DNA of 64,000 nucleotides. It comes from Maritalea mobilis. GTDB lineage: Bacteria > Pseudomonadota > Alphaproteobacteria > Rhizobiales > Devosiaceae. The position numbers and the translations under genes are program-made. The notes beneath the pieces were generated by a model that saw only the letters and a list, made by a program, of their open reading frames with translations, did not search any database and had not been told where the DNA came from. The DNA is taken from contig NZ_SNYR01000002.1 of NCBI RefSeq assembly GCF_004363175.1, positions 310,001-374,000 of the forward strand. The letters are read 5' to 3'. This document shows positions 18,403 through 27,562 of this stretch, piece after piece; the stretch's first letter is position 1; each line of letters opens with the position of its first letter.

Positions 18403-18949
18403 TCGGGACAGCGCGATCCGTTTCATTTTCAAGCTCAAAATACTCTTCTTGGCTGAAGCTGAACATATTGGCGACAATGTTAGATGGGAAGCTTTCAACG
18501 CTCACATTCAAATTGCGCACCGTGCCATTATAGTAGCGGCGGGCGAGTTGGATTTCTTCTTCCACCTGCTGCAATGCTTCTTGAAATTCGATGAAAGAGC
18601 TATCTGCTTTAAGCTCAGGATAATCCTCTGCCACAGCAAACAAACGACCCAGCGCGCCTGAAAGCATACCTTCCAGCCGACCGCGCTCTTGCGGCGACGC
18701 GTCTCCAGCGCCCTGCACTGCTGCACGGGCTTGGGTTACCGCTTCCAGCGTTTCGCGTTCATGGGTCACATAACCCTTCACGGTTTCGAGCAAGTTGGGG
18801 ATCAAATCTGCACGGCGCTTCAATTGTACATCAATGCCAGACCAGCCTTCGCGCACCAATTGGCGCAGCTTGACCAAATTGTTGTAAGCCGTGATGCCAT
18901 AGAAAACGAGGCCAGCTGCCAACGCCAAGATTACCAGTAAAATTTCCAT
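18389..18949 (-). CDS. lemA: LemA family protein
   Basis: A 186-residue LemA family membrane protein: one N-terminal transmembrane helix (EILLVILALAAGLVFYGI), then the conserved YNNLVKLRQLVREGWSGIDVQLKRR and RADLIPNLLETVKGY, and a long helical bundle with ARRYYNGTVRNLN near the end. The strong site GGGAGAGGG just upstream fixes the start at 18949; the frame is open further but without support. Overlap with the DUF2207 gene points to joint translation. The biochemical role of LemA is not known. Confidence 0.92.
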   Translation of the reverse strand: MEILLVILALAAGLVFYGITAYNNLVKLRQLVREGWSGIDVQLKRRADLIPNLLETVKGYVTHERETLEAVTQARAAVQGAGDASPQERGRLEGMLSGALGRLFAVAEDYPELKADSSFIEFQEALQQVEEEIQLARRYYNGTVRNLNVSVESFPSNIVANMFSFSQEEYFELENETDRAVPNVSF

Positions 18950-19005
18950 ATCCCTCTCCCGCCTTACCGCTTGGCATTTGCCAAATTTTTCATGTCTTTC
19001 AACAT

Positions 19006-19218
19006 CTAAGCGCAAACATTACACGAAAATCCAGATGCGTCCATATGGGCAAAATAAAAGGGCGACTGATCATTCTCAAATCGCCCTTTTTTAAACTTCA
19101 CTTTGCGTGAATATTTCTGTTTTTGCTCAATCACTTTGGCGCCAAATTGCTTTTCACCCAAAGCCTTTGCGGCCACATTTTTGGGCTTAATCGGCACCTT
19201 GCTGTACTTCTTGGACAT
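19006..19218 (-). CDS. ArfA-like alternative ribosome-rescue factor (candidate)
   Basis: A 70-residue, very basic protein. Residues about 11-42 follow the pattern of gammaproteobacterial ArfA: I-K-x-x-N-x-x-A-x-A-L, an F, (R/K)-V-x-x-x-K, then K-Y-S-R-K. ArfA rescues stalled ribosomes by recruiting RF2 when tmRNA fails. As in ArfA, the chain ends in a short less polar tail with Cys (ASGFSCNVCA), and a transcription terminator lies within the reading frame (codons about 43-57), so the mRNA should end before the stop. GGAG seven bases before the ATG and a promoter directly after glyQ make this its own transcription unit. Homology is judged by eye; an unrelated basic protein is the alternative. 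Confidence 0.6.
   Translation of the reverse strand: MSKKYSKVPIKPKNVAAKALGEKQFGAKVIEQKQKYSRKVKFKKGRFENDQSPFYFAHMDASGFSCNVCA
19048..19090 (-). terminator. intragenic intrinsic terminator in the ArfA-like gene
   Basis: A perfect 10-base-pair stem: on the minus strand AAAAGGGCGA (19090-19081), a 15-base loop that can add three inner pairs, then TCGCCCTTTT (19065-19056) followed by ATTTTG. It lies inside the reading frame at about codons 43-57 of 70, so termination yields an mRNA without a stop codon. On the plus strand it is also followed by six T, so it could work both ways, but no plus-strand gene ends here. Confidence 0.85.
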
Positions 19219-19245
19219 ATCAAGGCTCCTATAGTTTGCCGCCTT

Positions 19246-19274
19246 GATATAGGGCGCAATGCCCCTCAGTTCAA
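19246..19274 (-). promoter_or_regulatory. sigma70-type promoter of the ArfA-like gene
   Basis: On the minus strand: TTGAAC (19274-19269), a 17-base spacer, TATATC (19251-19246). The -35 matches five of six consensus bases and the -10 four of six. The predicted transcript starts about 20 bases before the ATG at 19218. The promoter begins four bases after the glyQ stop codon. Confidence 0.65.
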
Positions 19275-19277
19275 GCT

Positions 19278-20204
19278 TTAAGCACCGCCCGCTTCAGTGT
19301 TCAACCAAGCGCCACCGCACGCCTTCGCCAGCTCACGTACGCGCAAGATGTAGCTTTGCCGTTCGGTCACCGAAATCACACCACGCGCATCCAGCAAGTT
19401 GAAGACGTGCGAAGCTTTGATGCATTGTTCATAGGCTGGCATAGCCATTTGGTGCTGATTGCCGTTGTCGCCCGCTTCAAGAATGGCGCGGCATTCCGCT
19501 TCCGCATCCTTAAAGTGCTGGAACAACATTTCAGTGTTGGCCTGCTCAAAGTTGTAGCGCGAGAATTCCTGCTCTGCTTGCAGGAACACATCAGCATAAG
19601 TGACCTTTTCATCGCCTTGGCGACCATTGAAGTTCAATTCCATGATGCTGTCTACGTCCTGCAAATAACAGGCAATCCGCTCCAAGCCATAGGTCAGCTC
19701 GCCAGAAACAGGTGAACATTCGAAGCCTGCCACTTGTTGGAAATAGGTGAATTGGCTTACTTCCATGCCATCGCACCAGCATTCCCAGCCAAGGCCCCAC
19801 GCACCGAGCGTTGGGCTTTCCCAGTCATCTTCCACAAAGCGCAAATCATGTAGCTTAGGATCGATGCCGATGGCGTAAAGCGATTGCAAATAAAGCTCTT
19901 GCAGATTTTCCGGGCTTGGCTTGAGCAAAACTTGAAACTGGTAATAATGCTGCAAGCGGTTTGGGTTTTCACCATAGCGGCCATCGGTTGGGCGACGACA
20001 TGGCTGCACATAAGCTGCGCGCCAAGGCTTTGGCCCTAAAGAGCGCAAAGTTGTTGCCGGGTGGAACGTACCCGCCCCCATTTCCATGTCATAAGGTTGC
20101 AAAATCACACAGCCTTGGGCGGCCCAGAAATTTTGCAATGTCAAAATCAGCCCTTGAAAAGACTGTTTTGGGTCCAAATGGGCTGGCACGTTTTGTTCGC
20201 TCAT
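19278..20204 (-). CDS. glyQ: glycyl-tRNA synthetase alpha subunit
   Basis: A 308-residue alpha chain of glycyl-tRNA synthetase; it carries the class II catalytic core and works with GlyS. Diagnostic stretches: [19 protein letters not shown] near the N-terminus, [40 protein letters not shown] (motif 2), and [12 protein letters not shown] (motif 3). Length is normal. It is separated from glyS by three genes, an arrangement I recall from other Hyphomicrobiales. Transcription is towards the ArfA-like gene, which however has its own promoter. Confidence 0.97.
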   Translation of the reverse strand: MSEQNVPAHLDPKQSFQGLILTLQNFWAAQGCVILQPYDMEMGAGTFHPATTLRSLGPKPWRAAYVQPCRRPTDGRYGENPNRLQHYYQFQVLLKPSPENLQELYLQSLYAIGIDPKLHDLRFVEDDWESPTLGAWGLGWECWCDGMEVSQFTYFQQVAGFECSPVSGELTYGLERIACYLQDVDSIMELNFNGRQGDEKVTYADVFLQAEQEFSRYNFEQANTEMLFQHFKDAEAECRAILEAGDNGNQHQMAMPAYEQCIKASHVFNLLDARGVISVTERQSYILRVRELAKACGGAWLNTEAGGA

Positions 20205-20333
20205 AAAACTGACCTTTGGCAGAACCGCGATCTAATCGCTGAATAGGTATAATCGGGCTGCAACCTAATTGCGCCTTGCTGATTTATCAAGCGGCAGGTG
20301 GCCGTTGCGGCAAACTAATTTTGCGCACGCAGG

Positions 20334-21602
20334 TTAATGCTTGCTGTGCAGCTGGCGAATATGGCGCATGGCCAGCCATGTCAGCGCCAGCACAAAAGGT
20401 GCCGCGATGGCCAGCATGATGGTTTTTGAGGGCATACCCTCAATGTGCAGACCCGCCAAAATATAGCCGATGACGCCCAATGCATAATAGGTGATCGCAA
20501 TGGTCGACAGGCCCTCAACTGTGGTTTGCAGCTTATATTGGCTCACCGACGTATCTGAAATCGCCTTCAATGCATCTTGGTTCTGCTTGTGAATCTCGAT
20601 GGACACTTTGGTGTTCAGCAATTCGGTTGCGCGCGTCAGCCGATCGGTCAATGCATTCAGCCGATTTTGCAGCGCCGCGCAGGTCGCCATTGCTGGGTCC
20701 ATTCTGTTGCTCAGATAGCGCGCCATATTTGTATGGCCCGTCATTCGCTTTTCTTCCAAAAGCCCCAGCCTGTGCCGCACCAATTGATCGTAGGAGTAGC
20801 TGGCCGCGAATAGCGTGTTTGTTTCGCCATGAAAATGAGCCGTTTCCAGCGCCAGCTTGTTCAACTCAGTCAATAATTCTTCGTTGATTTGGGAGTCGGT
20901 TTCACTGTTGAGCCGCTTGAGGATGTTTTCCAAACCGCGTTCAACATTGTCCACACGCGGCCCAATGTCCTGCGCAACGGGCAGCGCTACCAACGCCAAC
21001 GACCTGAATGTTTCCACTTCCAGCAAATAGCGTGCAATCACGCCGCGCCGCACATCTGTGATGCCCGCGCCCGCAAATTCGATCCGGGTAAAGCCGTCCT
21101 GATCGGGCAGGAAATCAGTCGCGATTTCGGCCATGCCCTCTTCCACCTTGGCGTAAGACAGGCTGGCGCGGCGAAACCCTTCCAGCGCGGTTTGGTGGAT
21201 TGTGTCTGCATTGATCAAATCCACCCGCGTAGTGACCAGCAGTTTGGCAGCGGTGATCGCTTCCAGCCCAATATTTTGGGGCCATGGATCGTCCGGCACA
21301 TTTTCGGGCATCCAAGTAATCGACACATGTTCAGAGTGCAATTGCCATGTCACATCATAATCATCCACCTGATAGCGCGCTTGGCGATCAGTCATGAATT
21401 GCGGTTTGATTTGATTTTTGTGGCACCATGAGGCGAATTCTTCGCGCATCTGATCATGGCGGCCTGGCTCCCGCCCGAAATATGTCGCAACGCGGCGCAA
21501 TCGGCCTTCAGGCCCCAGGGGTTGCACTGGTCGGGCGTGAATTTCGCCCAATGCTTGGGCGCGATTTGGGTGGTCGGTAAATTGCAGGTGTTTGCTGTGC
21601 AT
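20334..21602 (-). CDS. DUF3422 family membrane-anchored protein
   Basis: A 422-residue DUF3422 protein. The N-terminal NRAQALGEIHARPVQPL and the central HFHGETNTLFAASYSYDQLVRHRLGLL are characteristic. The chain is soluble and helical until two C-terminal transmembrane helices (about residues 368-387 and 394-413). Topology resembles CorA-like proteins (a long cytoplasmic domain before two helices), but I see no GMN-type motif and assign no transport function. Transcribed on the minus strand, downstream of sppA and the 69-residue membrane protein. Confidence 0.85.
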   Translation of the reverse strand: MHSKHLQFTDHPNRAQALGEIHARPVQPLGPEGRLRRVATYFGREPGRHDQMREEFASWCHKNQIKPQFMTDRQARYQVDDYDVTWQLHSEHVSITWMPENVPDDPWPQNIGLEAITAAKLLVTTRVDLINADTIHQTALEGFRRASLSYAKVEEGMAEIATDFLPDQDGFTRIEFAGAGITDVRRGVIARYLLEVETFRSLALVALPVAQDIGPRVDNVERGLENILKRLNSETDSQINEELLTELNKLALETAHFHGETNTLFAASYSYDQLVRHRLGLLEEKRMTGHTNMARYLSNRMDPAMATCAALQNRLNALTDRLTRATELLNTKVSIEIHKQNQDALKAISDTSVSQYKLQTTVEGLSTIAITYYALGVIGYILAGLHIEGMPSKTIMLAIAAPFVLALTWLAMRHIRQLHSKH

Positions 21603-21684
21603 GCGCTCTCGCCTCTATTACGGGGCTTTTTCAAAATTGAGCGCGCAAGTTAGTTACAAAACAAGTGCAGTTCCCACAAATGCG

Positions 21685-21894
21685 TTAGTCTTTTTTGTCT
21701 TTCGGGCGATAGACGCCGGTTTTTTTGTCTTTTTCAAGTTCAACAATGTTGCCCCGCGCGCGATCAGATTGATCACGCGCCTTCTTCTGGGCGTCCACTT
21801 CATCAAAATGCTGTTTAAAGCTGTTGCGGATGGATTTGATGCCGTAATAGACCAGCACCACCAGCAAAACGAAAACGGCAACACGTAAAAACAA
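21685..21894 (-). CDS. small single-pass membrane protein
   Basis: A 69-residue protein: one N-terminal transmembrane helix (FLRVAVFVLLVVLVYYGI), then a charged cytoplasmic tail rich in Lys, Asp and Arg (QKKARDQSDRARGN, ELEKDKKTGVYRPKDKKD). An overlapping frame in the same DNA has no such organisation and is rejected. It starts nine bases after the sppA stop, so it is cotranscribed with the protease gene. The function is unknown; it might assist or be a partner of SppA, which is a guess from position. Confidence 0.65.
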   Translation of the reverse strand: MFLRVAVFVLLVVLVYYGIKSIRNSFKQHFDEVDAQKKARDQSDRARGNIVELEKDKKTGVYRPKDKKD

Positions 21895-21903
21895 GATTGA
21901 CCT

Positions 21904-22770
21904 CTATAGTCCGAAGCGCGACCAGTGGGCCTGCGCCTTTAGCGTAGAAAGCATGTCATCGCTCAAAGATTGCTGACCGATCTGCCCGCCCAGAAAGGGA
22001 ACACGCGGCATAGAGAAAAGTCCGCGCTTTTCTTCAATTTTGACCAGCTTGACCTTTTTGCCATAACGCTTTTTCAAAGTTTCATATAAGTCGCCCAACG
22101 CGTCAACCAGGCCAAATTCGATGGCGCTTTTGGCGGTCCAAAACTCGCCAGAGAACAAACCATCTTTTGCCAAGTCCAGCTTGTCGCCCCGGCGCTCTTT
22201 CACATAGTCCTTGAACACTTCATGCACATCTAGCTGCAACTTTTTGAGGCGCTCTACATCTTTGGGATCTTCTGGCAAAAATGGGTCGAGCGTCGATTTG
22301 TTCTCGCCCGCAGTGTAAACGCGGCGACTTACGCCCAATTTTTCAATGGCGTCCACAAATCCAAATGTTGCGGAAATCACGCCGATTGAACCAACGATGG
22401 AACTTGGATCGGCAATGATTTCATCGCCAGCACAGGCGATAAAGTAACCACCTGATGCGGCCACATCTTCAATAAAAACCAAGACCTTCTTGTCTTTTTC
22501 CGCGGCAAGGTCACGAATATATTTGGCCACCAAACGCGATTGAACAGGCGAGCCGCCGGGCGAGTTGATGATGATGGCCACCGCAGGCGCTTGCTTGATT
22601 TTAAAGGCGCGTTTGAGCACAGGCGCGACATTGGCGATATTGATCCGATCTGGCTTTTGACTGGCTTCAATCGTGCCAGACAATCGCACCACAGGGATTT
22701 GCACATTGTCACGGCCCAAAAGCCGTGCGTGCCAAGGTGCTTTAATTTTGTCGAATGTGTCGTCGTGCAT
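21904..22770 (-). CDS. sppA: S49 family serine peptidase (SppA-like)
   Basis: A 288-residue single-domain SppA/S49 protease; the family degrades cleaved signal peptides and other small membrane-bound peptides. The Ser-Lys dyad is visible: S106 in VAASGGYFIACAGDEI and K158 in AGENKSTLDPF. GSIGVISATFGF and the FSGEFWTAKSAIEFGLVD segment are also typical. The start at 22770 is supported by AGGAC five bases upstream; a longer frame to 22797 lacks support. No clear signal anchor is seen, so membrane attachment may need a partner, possibly the 69-residue membrane protein that follows. Confidence 0.88.
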   Translation of the reverse strand: MHDDTFDKIKAPWHARLLGRDNVQIPVVRLSGTIEASQKPDRINIANVAPVLKRAFKIKQAPAVAIIINSPGGSPVQSRLVAKYIRDLAAEKDKKVLVFIEDVAASGGYFIACAGDEIIADPSSIVGSIGVISATFGFVDAIEKLGVSRRVYTAGENKSTLDPFLPEDPKDVERLKKLQLDVHEVFKDYVKERRGDKLDLAKDGLFSGEFWTAKSAIEFGLVDALGDLYETLKKRYGKKVKLVKIEEKRGLFSMPRVPFLGGQIGQQSLSDDMLSTLKAQAHWSRFGL

Positions 22771-22839
22771 ATAAGTCCTATTCGCGCGAAGGCGCATTAA
22801 TCGCTATGTTTGCACACAATGTAGGATGAATTTTGCAAA

Positions 22840-23628
22840 CTACCAGTGCAATTTGTCTTTTCCCATTAAAATGGCTTGCAATTGGGGCGTAAATTCGCGC
22901 CCCTCGCTGCCATGTAATGAGAGCGGCGACAAGAGTTTGCAAGGCGCTTTTGAGCCCTTATATCCACGCACCAGCACGCGGTTTGCCTGCTGACCGGGCC
23001 GGGAAACGATGGGCAAAATAGTGATATTGCCCAAGCGTCGATCATAATATTTCATCAGCTTCTGCAATTCGGCGGCGCGATGGATAAAGATCACCTCGCC
23101 CCCTGCCCGCGCGCAGCTCACCGCTGCTTTCACCCAACGTTCCAAACAATCTATGCCATGGGCGTGGGCACGCTTGCCATAATTGTCGTTAGGTAAGGAA
23201 ACTGTTTTTTCGTCAAAATATGGTGGATTGGCGATCACGCTGTCGAAATGGTCTTGCACCATACCATGCGCCACGCGCTCTGGGCCTGACGACATAATGT
23301 CGATCACCGCATATCTGGCCCGTTCAATATAATGATTGTCCAACAGATTTTGCTGACCGATGGACACGATTTCCGGGTCAAATTCGGCTAAAAGTGCTGT
23401 GGATAGTGCGGGGCAATAAGTAAGCGCCGTCATGGCGGCAACGCCAACGCCCGCGCCCAATTCAAGCAATGTGCGCGGCGCATCATCCACCGCAGCGCCC
23501 AATAATACGCTATCTACCCCCGCCCGAAAGCCTTTTTCGGGTTGGCAAACATTGAGTTTACCGCCTAAAAAAGCATCGGATGTGACACAATGTTGTTTTA
23601 CTTTCCCTTGCGGGTGGTCTACGGACAT
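22840..23628 (-). CDS. tRNA1(Val) adenine-N6 methyltransferase-like protein
   Basis: A 262-residue S-adenosylmethionine-dependent methyltransferase of the 'small' MTS group, similar to TrmN6/YfiC, which methylates A37 of tRNA-Val. The SAM-binding loop is LLELGAGVGVAA, and the N-P-P-Y active-site motif lies at residues 134-137. The N-terminal FLGGKLNVCQPEKGFRAGVDSVLLGA is typical of this group. The frame is open to 23754, but that would overlap the divergent ispB promoter, so I take the ATG at 23628. The substrate assignment is by family only. Confidence 0.82.
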   Translation of the reverse strand: MSVDHPQGKVKQHCVTSDAFLGGKLNVCQPEKGFRAGVDSVLLGAAVDDAPRTLLELGAGVGVAAMTALTYCPALSTALLAEFDPEIVSIGQQNLLDNHYIERARYAVIDIMSSGPERVAHGMVQDHFDSVIANPPYFDEKTVSLPNDNYGKRAHAHGIDCLERWVKAAVSCARAGGEVIFIHRAAELQKLMKYYDRRLGNITILPIVSRPGQQANRVLVRGYKGSKAPCKLLSPLSLHGSEGREFTPQLQAILMGKDKLHW

Positions 23629-23764
23629 AAGCACATATAATGAATCTTGATATCGAATAGGGTTATCTTGTCCGACGTTGAGCAACAAGCTTTCTTGAGT
23701 TTGGCACAAGATTACAGCAAAAATTCGATTAAGCGAATTGGGACATTTGTCCATGGGGCGAAAA

Positions 23765-24781
23765 ATGAGTGGTGCGCAGGCAATGGCTGATCAGATCAAT
23801 CCAAAAGATGTGGTTGAAGAGCTGATCGAATTTACCCGCAAAGACATGGAAGCCGTCAATGAAATGTTGTTGGCCCGTGTTGGCAGCCGCGTTGAAATGG
23901 TCCCTGAAATCGCATCATATCTGATTGATGCTGGCGGCAAGCGCTTGCGCCCCATGCTCACTGTTGCGGCAGCGCGTTTGTTCAGCCCTGAAAACACCCA
24001 CCACATTAATTATGCCGCCGCTGTTGAATTTATGCACACGGCCACCTTGCTGCATGATGATGTTGTGGATGAAAGCTCCAAACGTCGTGGCAAATTGGCC
24101 GCCCGCATGGTGTGGGGCAATGCAGCCTCTGTTTTGGTGGGCGACTTTTTGCTCGGCCAAGCCTTTATGATGATGGTTGAAACCCGCGATGTGGATGCGC
24201 TGGGCGTCTTGTCTCAAGCCGCTGCCATTATTGCGGAAGGTGAAGTGTTCCAATTGTCCAAAGCCAATGACTTGAGCACTCAAGTCGATGAATATTTCGC
24301 GGTGATCAAAGCCAAAACTGCAGCCCTGTTTGAAGCAGCCACGGAAGTTGGCGCGATGGCAGGCGGGGCGAGCGAAGAACAACGCAAGGCGTTGAAAGAA
24401 TTTGGCGCAGAATTGGGCATTGCCTTCCAGCTTGTGGACGATGTGCTTGATTATGGCGGTGCCAGCGGTACCATTGGCAAAAATGTGGGCGATGATTTGC
24501 GCGAAGGCAAAATGACCTTGCCGATTTTGCATGCGCTGAAAAATGCTGATGAGGCAGATTGTGCCTTTATCAAGCAGCATTTGGGCGATGCAGATGCCAG
24601 CGCTGAAACGGTGGCGAAAGTTGTTGAAATTTTGCACAGCACCAACGCGCTTGAAGAAGCGCTAATGCGTGCCCGCGAGCATGCAGATGCCGCAAAAGCG
24701 CATTTGAGTGCATTTGCCGATTTGCCCGGCTGTCGCATTTTGATTGATGTTGCTGATTATTGCGTTGAACGCGCTTACTAG
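23765..24781 (+). CDS. ispB: polyprenyl (octaprenyl/decaprenyl) diphosphate synthase
   Basis: A 338-residue trans-isoprenyl diphosphate synthase that makes the long side chain of ubiquinone. The two aspartate-rich motifs are intact: LLHDDVVDES with D98-D99 and FQLVDDVLDYGG with D225-D226. GGKRLRPML (substrate binding) and VWGNAASVLVGDFLLGQ are also present. Start at the ATG at 23765; one at 23783 is possible. Product length (C40 to C50) cannot be read; alphaproteobacteria usually make Q-10. Divergent from the methyltransferase gene and convergent with ispE, which ends three bases away. Confidence 0.9.
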   Translation: MSGAQAMADQINPKDVVEELIEFTRKDMEAVNEMLLARVGSRVEMVPEIASYLIDAGGKRLRPMLTVAAARLFSPENTHHINYAAAVEFMHTATLLHDDVVDESSKRRGKLAARMVWGNAASVLVGDFLLGQAFMMMVETRDVDALGVLSQAAAIIAEGEVFQLSKANDLSTQVDEYFAVIKAKTAALFEAATEVGAMAGGASEEQRKALKEFGAELGIAFQLVDDVLDYGGASGTIGKNVGDDLREGKMTLPILHALKNADEADCAFIKQHLGDADASAETVAKVVEILHSTNALEEALMRAREHADAAKAHLSAFADLPGCRILIDVADYCVERAY

Positions 24782-24784
24782 ACC

Positions 24785-25654
24785 TTACAGCGTGGCCGAT
24801 TGAGCCACCCAAGCATTCGGCCATTTCTTCCTAAAGGCTTGCGCGGCCAACATCGCCTCGCCTGCTGTGCCAAACATGCCGAAAATTGTTGCACCTGAGC
24901 CAGACATGCGCGACAGCAAGCACCCTTTTTGCTCGCCAAGGTCCATCAACATATCGCCAATTTCTGGCAAAAACTGAATGGCAGGCTTTTGCAAATCGTT
25001 CCGTGTGCCTTCCAGCCACATGGTGATTGCGGTGATGTGGCGGTAATCTGCCGCATCGCGCACTAAGGGCGGGTTTTCTTTTTCCGTCAATTTGCGGAAA
25101 ATATCAGCGGTGGAAACAGGTTTTCCGGGATTGGCGAGCACCAATTGAAGCTTTGGGAAATCTGGCATCGGATCCAGATTTTCGCCCACACCGTCTACAA
25201 AAGATGTGCGCGACAGAAGGCACATGGGCACATCCGCGCCCAGCTCCAACGCCATGTCCATCATATCTTCCAGCTTTAACTCAAGCCCGGAAATATGATT
25301 GGCCAACCGCAACATGGCCGCCGCATCAGCGGAGCCGCCGCCAATGCCCGCCGCAACAGGCAGGGCTTTGTCCAGCACAATGCGCAGCCCATCAGGCAAC
25401 ACATTTGGATAATTTTGCCGGAAGAGCGAAAGCGCTTTTAATACGATATTTGACCGTTCGCCACGCAGCACCTTGCCAAATGGTCCCGTCAGCACCAACT
25501 CATCATGATCTGATGGCGTGGCCGTCAGCTCATCGCAAAGTTCGGTGAACACGCACAAGCTTTCCAACTCGTGATAGCCATTGGTGCGCTGGCCAACAAT
25601 GTGCAATGCCAAGTTGATCTTGGCGGGCGCTGGCTCCTGCCATTCAGCATTCAT
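24785..25654 (-). CDS. ispE: 4-diphosphocytidyl-2-C-methyl-D-erythritol kinase
   Basis: A 289-residue GHMP kinase of the methylerythritol phosphate pathway, phosphorylating CDP-ME. Visible residues: K12 in PAPAKINLAL, the ATP loop PVAAGIGGGSADAAA with Ser108, and GADVPMCLLSRTSFVDGVGE carrying the catalytic Asp; GSGATIFGMF is the C-terminal GHMP motif. Length is normal. It starts three bases downstream of the TPR gene stop, so the two form one operon. With ispH and ispB, this is the third isoprenoid gene in the window. Confidence 0.93.
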   Translation of the reverse strand: MNAEWQEPAPAKINLALHIVGQRTNGYHELESLCVFTELCDELTATPSDHDELVLTGPFGKVLRGERSNIVLKALSLFRQNYPNVLPDGLRIVLDKALPVAAGIGGGSADAAAMLRLANHISGLELKLEDMMDMALELGADVPMCLLSRTSFVDGVGENLDPMPDFPKLQLVLANPGKPVSTADIFRKLTEKENPPLVRDAADYRHITAITMWLEGTRNDLQKPAIQFLPEIGDMLMDLGEQKGCLLSRMSGSGATIFGMFGTAGEAMLAAQAFRKKWPNAWVAQSATL

Positions 25655-25657
25655 GGT

Positions 25658-27388
25658 TTAATTGCTCAATTCGGCCACGCGCTTGAGATCAGTCAAATTG
25701 CCATCCAGCTTTTGCTGAATTTTCTCTGCCAGATCACCATCATCCTCATCCGTCAATTCCAAGGCAATTGACCATTGGAAACGCGCTTCACGCTTGCGAT
25801 CAACTTGCCAATAGGCGTCGCCCAAATGGTCGTTGATGGTTGGGTCGCTCGGGCTCAATCGTGCTGCACGCTCAAGTGTTTCCGTCGCTTCTTCGAAGCG
25901 CTCCAAACGATAATAAGCCCAGCCGAGACTGTCGACGATGTATCCATCTTCCGGGCGCAGGGCCACGGCTTTCTCAATCATTTCCAGCGCGCGTTTAAGT
26001 TCAAGCTTTTGGTCCACCCAGCTATAGCCGAGATAGTTCAGCACTTGCGGTTGATCAGGGTTCAGCTCCAGCGCTTTCAGGAAATCGCTTTCCGCTTTTT
26101 CCCATTCGCCATCGCGTTCATGGGCAATGCCGCGCACATAATATAGGTGCCAATCGATGGTACGGGTGCCGCCCGTCATTTCCAGCGCCTTATCATAAGC
26201 CACTGCCGCTTCTGTGTAGCGCTTGTCGCGGCGCAATGCGTCGCCCAACGCAATTACAGCGGTCAAATTGTCTGGCATGGTGTTGGCTAAGTTCGACAAT
26301 TTGCGGATTGCTTCGTCAATATCACCAATTTCCTGCAAATTCTCAGCAGTGCGCACCAAGGCTTGGCCATGCAATGGTGAGTTGCGATGCACCTGACCAT
26401 AAAGCGCGTTGGCGGTTTCAAACCGCTCCGCCCGATCCATCAAATCCGCGATAGAGAATGTGATCAAATCTGATTTTGGGTGCAAGAAACGTGCAAGGCG
26501 CATAAGCACAATTGAAATGTCGGACGCTTGCTCGCGTGACAGCGCAGAGGAAAGGCCGCGCAATGTTTCCGCCGCCCCTTGCTGCACATTGTCGGCCATG
26601 CGGCCCGGGCGTTTCTTTTGCGTGATCAGCGCTTCAACTTCATCAATGTTCACATGGGTCAGGCCACGATCATGATAGCGTTGGATCACGTCCATCGCCT
26701 CATCATATTTGCCTTGATTGCCAAGGAAGCGGGCATAGGCTTCAACAATACGGAACACAAATGGATCCGCCTCATAAGCCTCGGCATAAAGATTTTCGGC
26801 CAGTTTCACGTCACCAGACAAATCTGCCATCAAAGCCGCTTGGAAGGTGAGGAAGTTTTTAAAGCCGGGTTGGCTGATTGGCTCCAAATTATCAACAGCC
26901 GCTTTGCCGCCAAGTTCTTCTTCCACTGCCCAAGACCAGACCACATTGCCCATAATGCCAAACAGCGAATCTTTGGACATGCCTTCCAGTGTTTTGCGGG
27001 CAGAGGCATAGCGTCGCTCTTTCAGCGCCACCACGCCAACAGCAATGCGCGCCAGCTCATTGTCGGGTTCAACGCTCAAAAGTTGCTTGGCCACCATTTC
27101 GGCTTCTTCCACGCGCCCGGCAGAAACAAGCGCCACAAAGGCGCGGTCCAGCAGTGCGATATTGCCCCAATCCGCCTCCAGCGCATCTAAAAAGTAAGAC
27201 GCTGCAAGGTCATTCTCCCGATCTTCAAATGCACCTCGCCCTGCAAGATAGCTGCCGGAAATCGAGGGATGATAGAGCGAGAATTGTTCGACATTGGTTG
27301 TGTCTTGAGCTTGGGCAAAACCGGTTAATCCCAACACCATTGTGGAAGACAAAAGAAGATGTTGTAGTTTTTTTGAACAATTCATCAC
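25658..27388 (-). CDS. secreted tetratricopeptide-repeat protein
   Basis: A 576-residue protein with a signal peptide (about residues 1-27, ending FAQA) and TPR motifs through almost the whole chain. The C-terminal repeats are clearest, for example AESDFLKALELNPDQPQVLNYLGYSWVD, LEMIEKAVALRPEDGYIVDSLGWAYY and ATETLERAARLSPSDPTINDHLGDAYW. It is presumably a periplasmic scaffold. The partner is unknown. Cotranscribed with ispE, an arrangement I recall in other Hyphomicrobiales. Confidence 0.85.
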   Translation of the reverse strand: MMNCSKKLQHLLLSSTMVLGLTGFAQAQDTTNVEQFSLYHPSISGSYLAGRGAFEDRENDLAASYFLDALEADWGNIALLDRAFVALVSAGRVEEAEMVAKQLLSVEPDNELARIAVGVVALKERRYASARKTLEGMSKDSLFGIMGNVVWSWAVEEELGGKAAVDNLEPISQPGFKNFLTFQAALMADLSGDVKLAENLYAEAYEADPFVFRIVEAYARFLGNQGKYDEAMDVIQRYHDRGLTHVNIDEVEALITQKKRPGRMADNVQQGAAETLRGLSSALSREQASDISIVLMRLARFLHPKSDLITFSIADLMDRAERFETANALYGQVHRNSPLHGQALVRTAENLQEIGDIDEAIRKLSNLANTMPDNLTAVIALGDALRRDKRYTEAAVAYDKALEMTGGTRTIDWHLYYVRGIAHERDGEWEKAESDFLKALELNPDQPQVLNYLGYSWVDQKLELKRALEMIEKAVALRPEDGYIVDSLGWAYYRLERFEEATETLERAARLSPSDPTINDHLGDAYWQVDRKREARFQWSIALELTDEDDGDLAEKIQQKLDGNLTDLKRVAELSN

Positions 27389-27562
27389 GTTTGGGGTAGC
27401 CCTTAATTGATTTGGATTCGGTCAAAGCTAGATATAAACCATAGATTGGCGATTTTATGGCTGCGGCGCAAGGATGTGCGCAGAATTTTTCGCGTAAAAA
27501 ATTCGTTCAATTTCCAGTGTGAGGCGCTAGGCGCAGATGCAATCATGCGCTAAGACTAAAAC

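Noticed and set aside
15914-18456. Several plus-strand frames opposite glyS and the DUF2207 gene
   Set aside because: No ribosome binding sites or domains, and the minus-strand genes are well supported.
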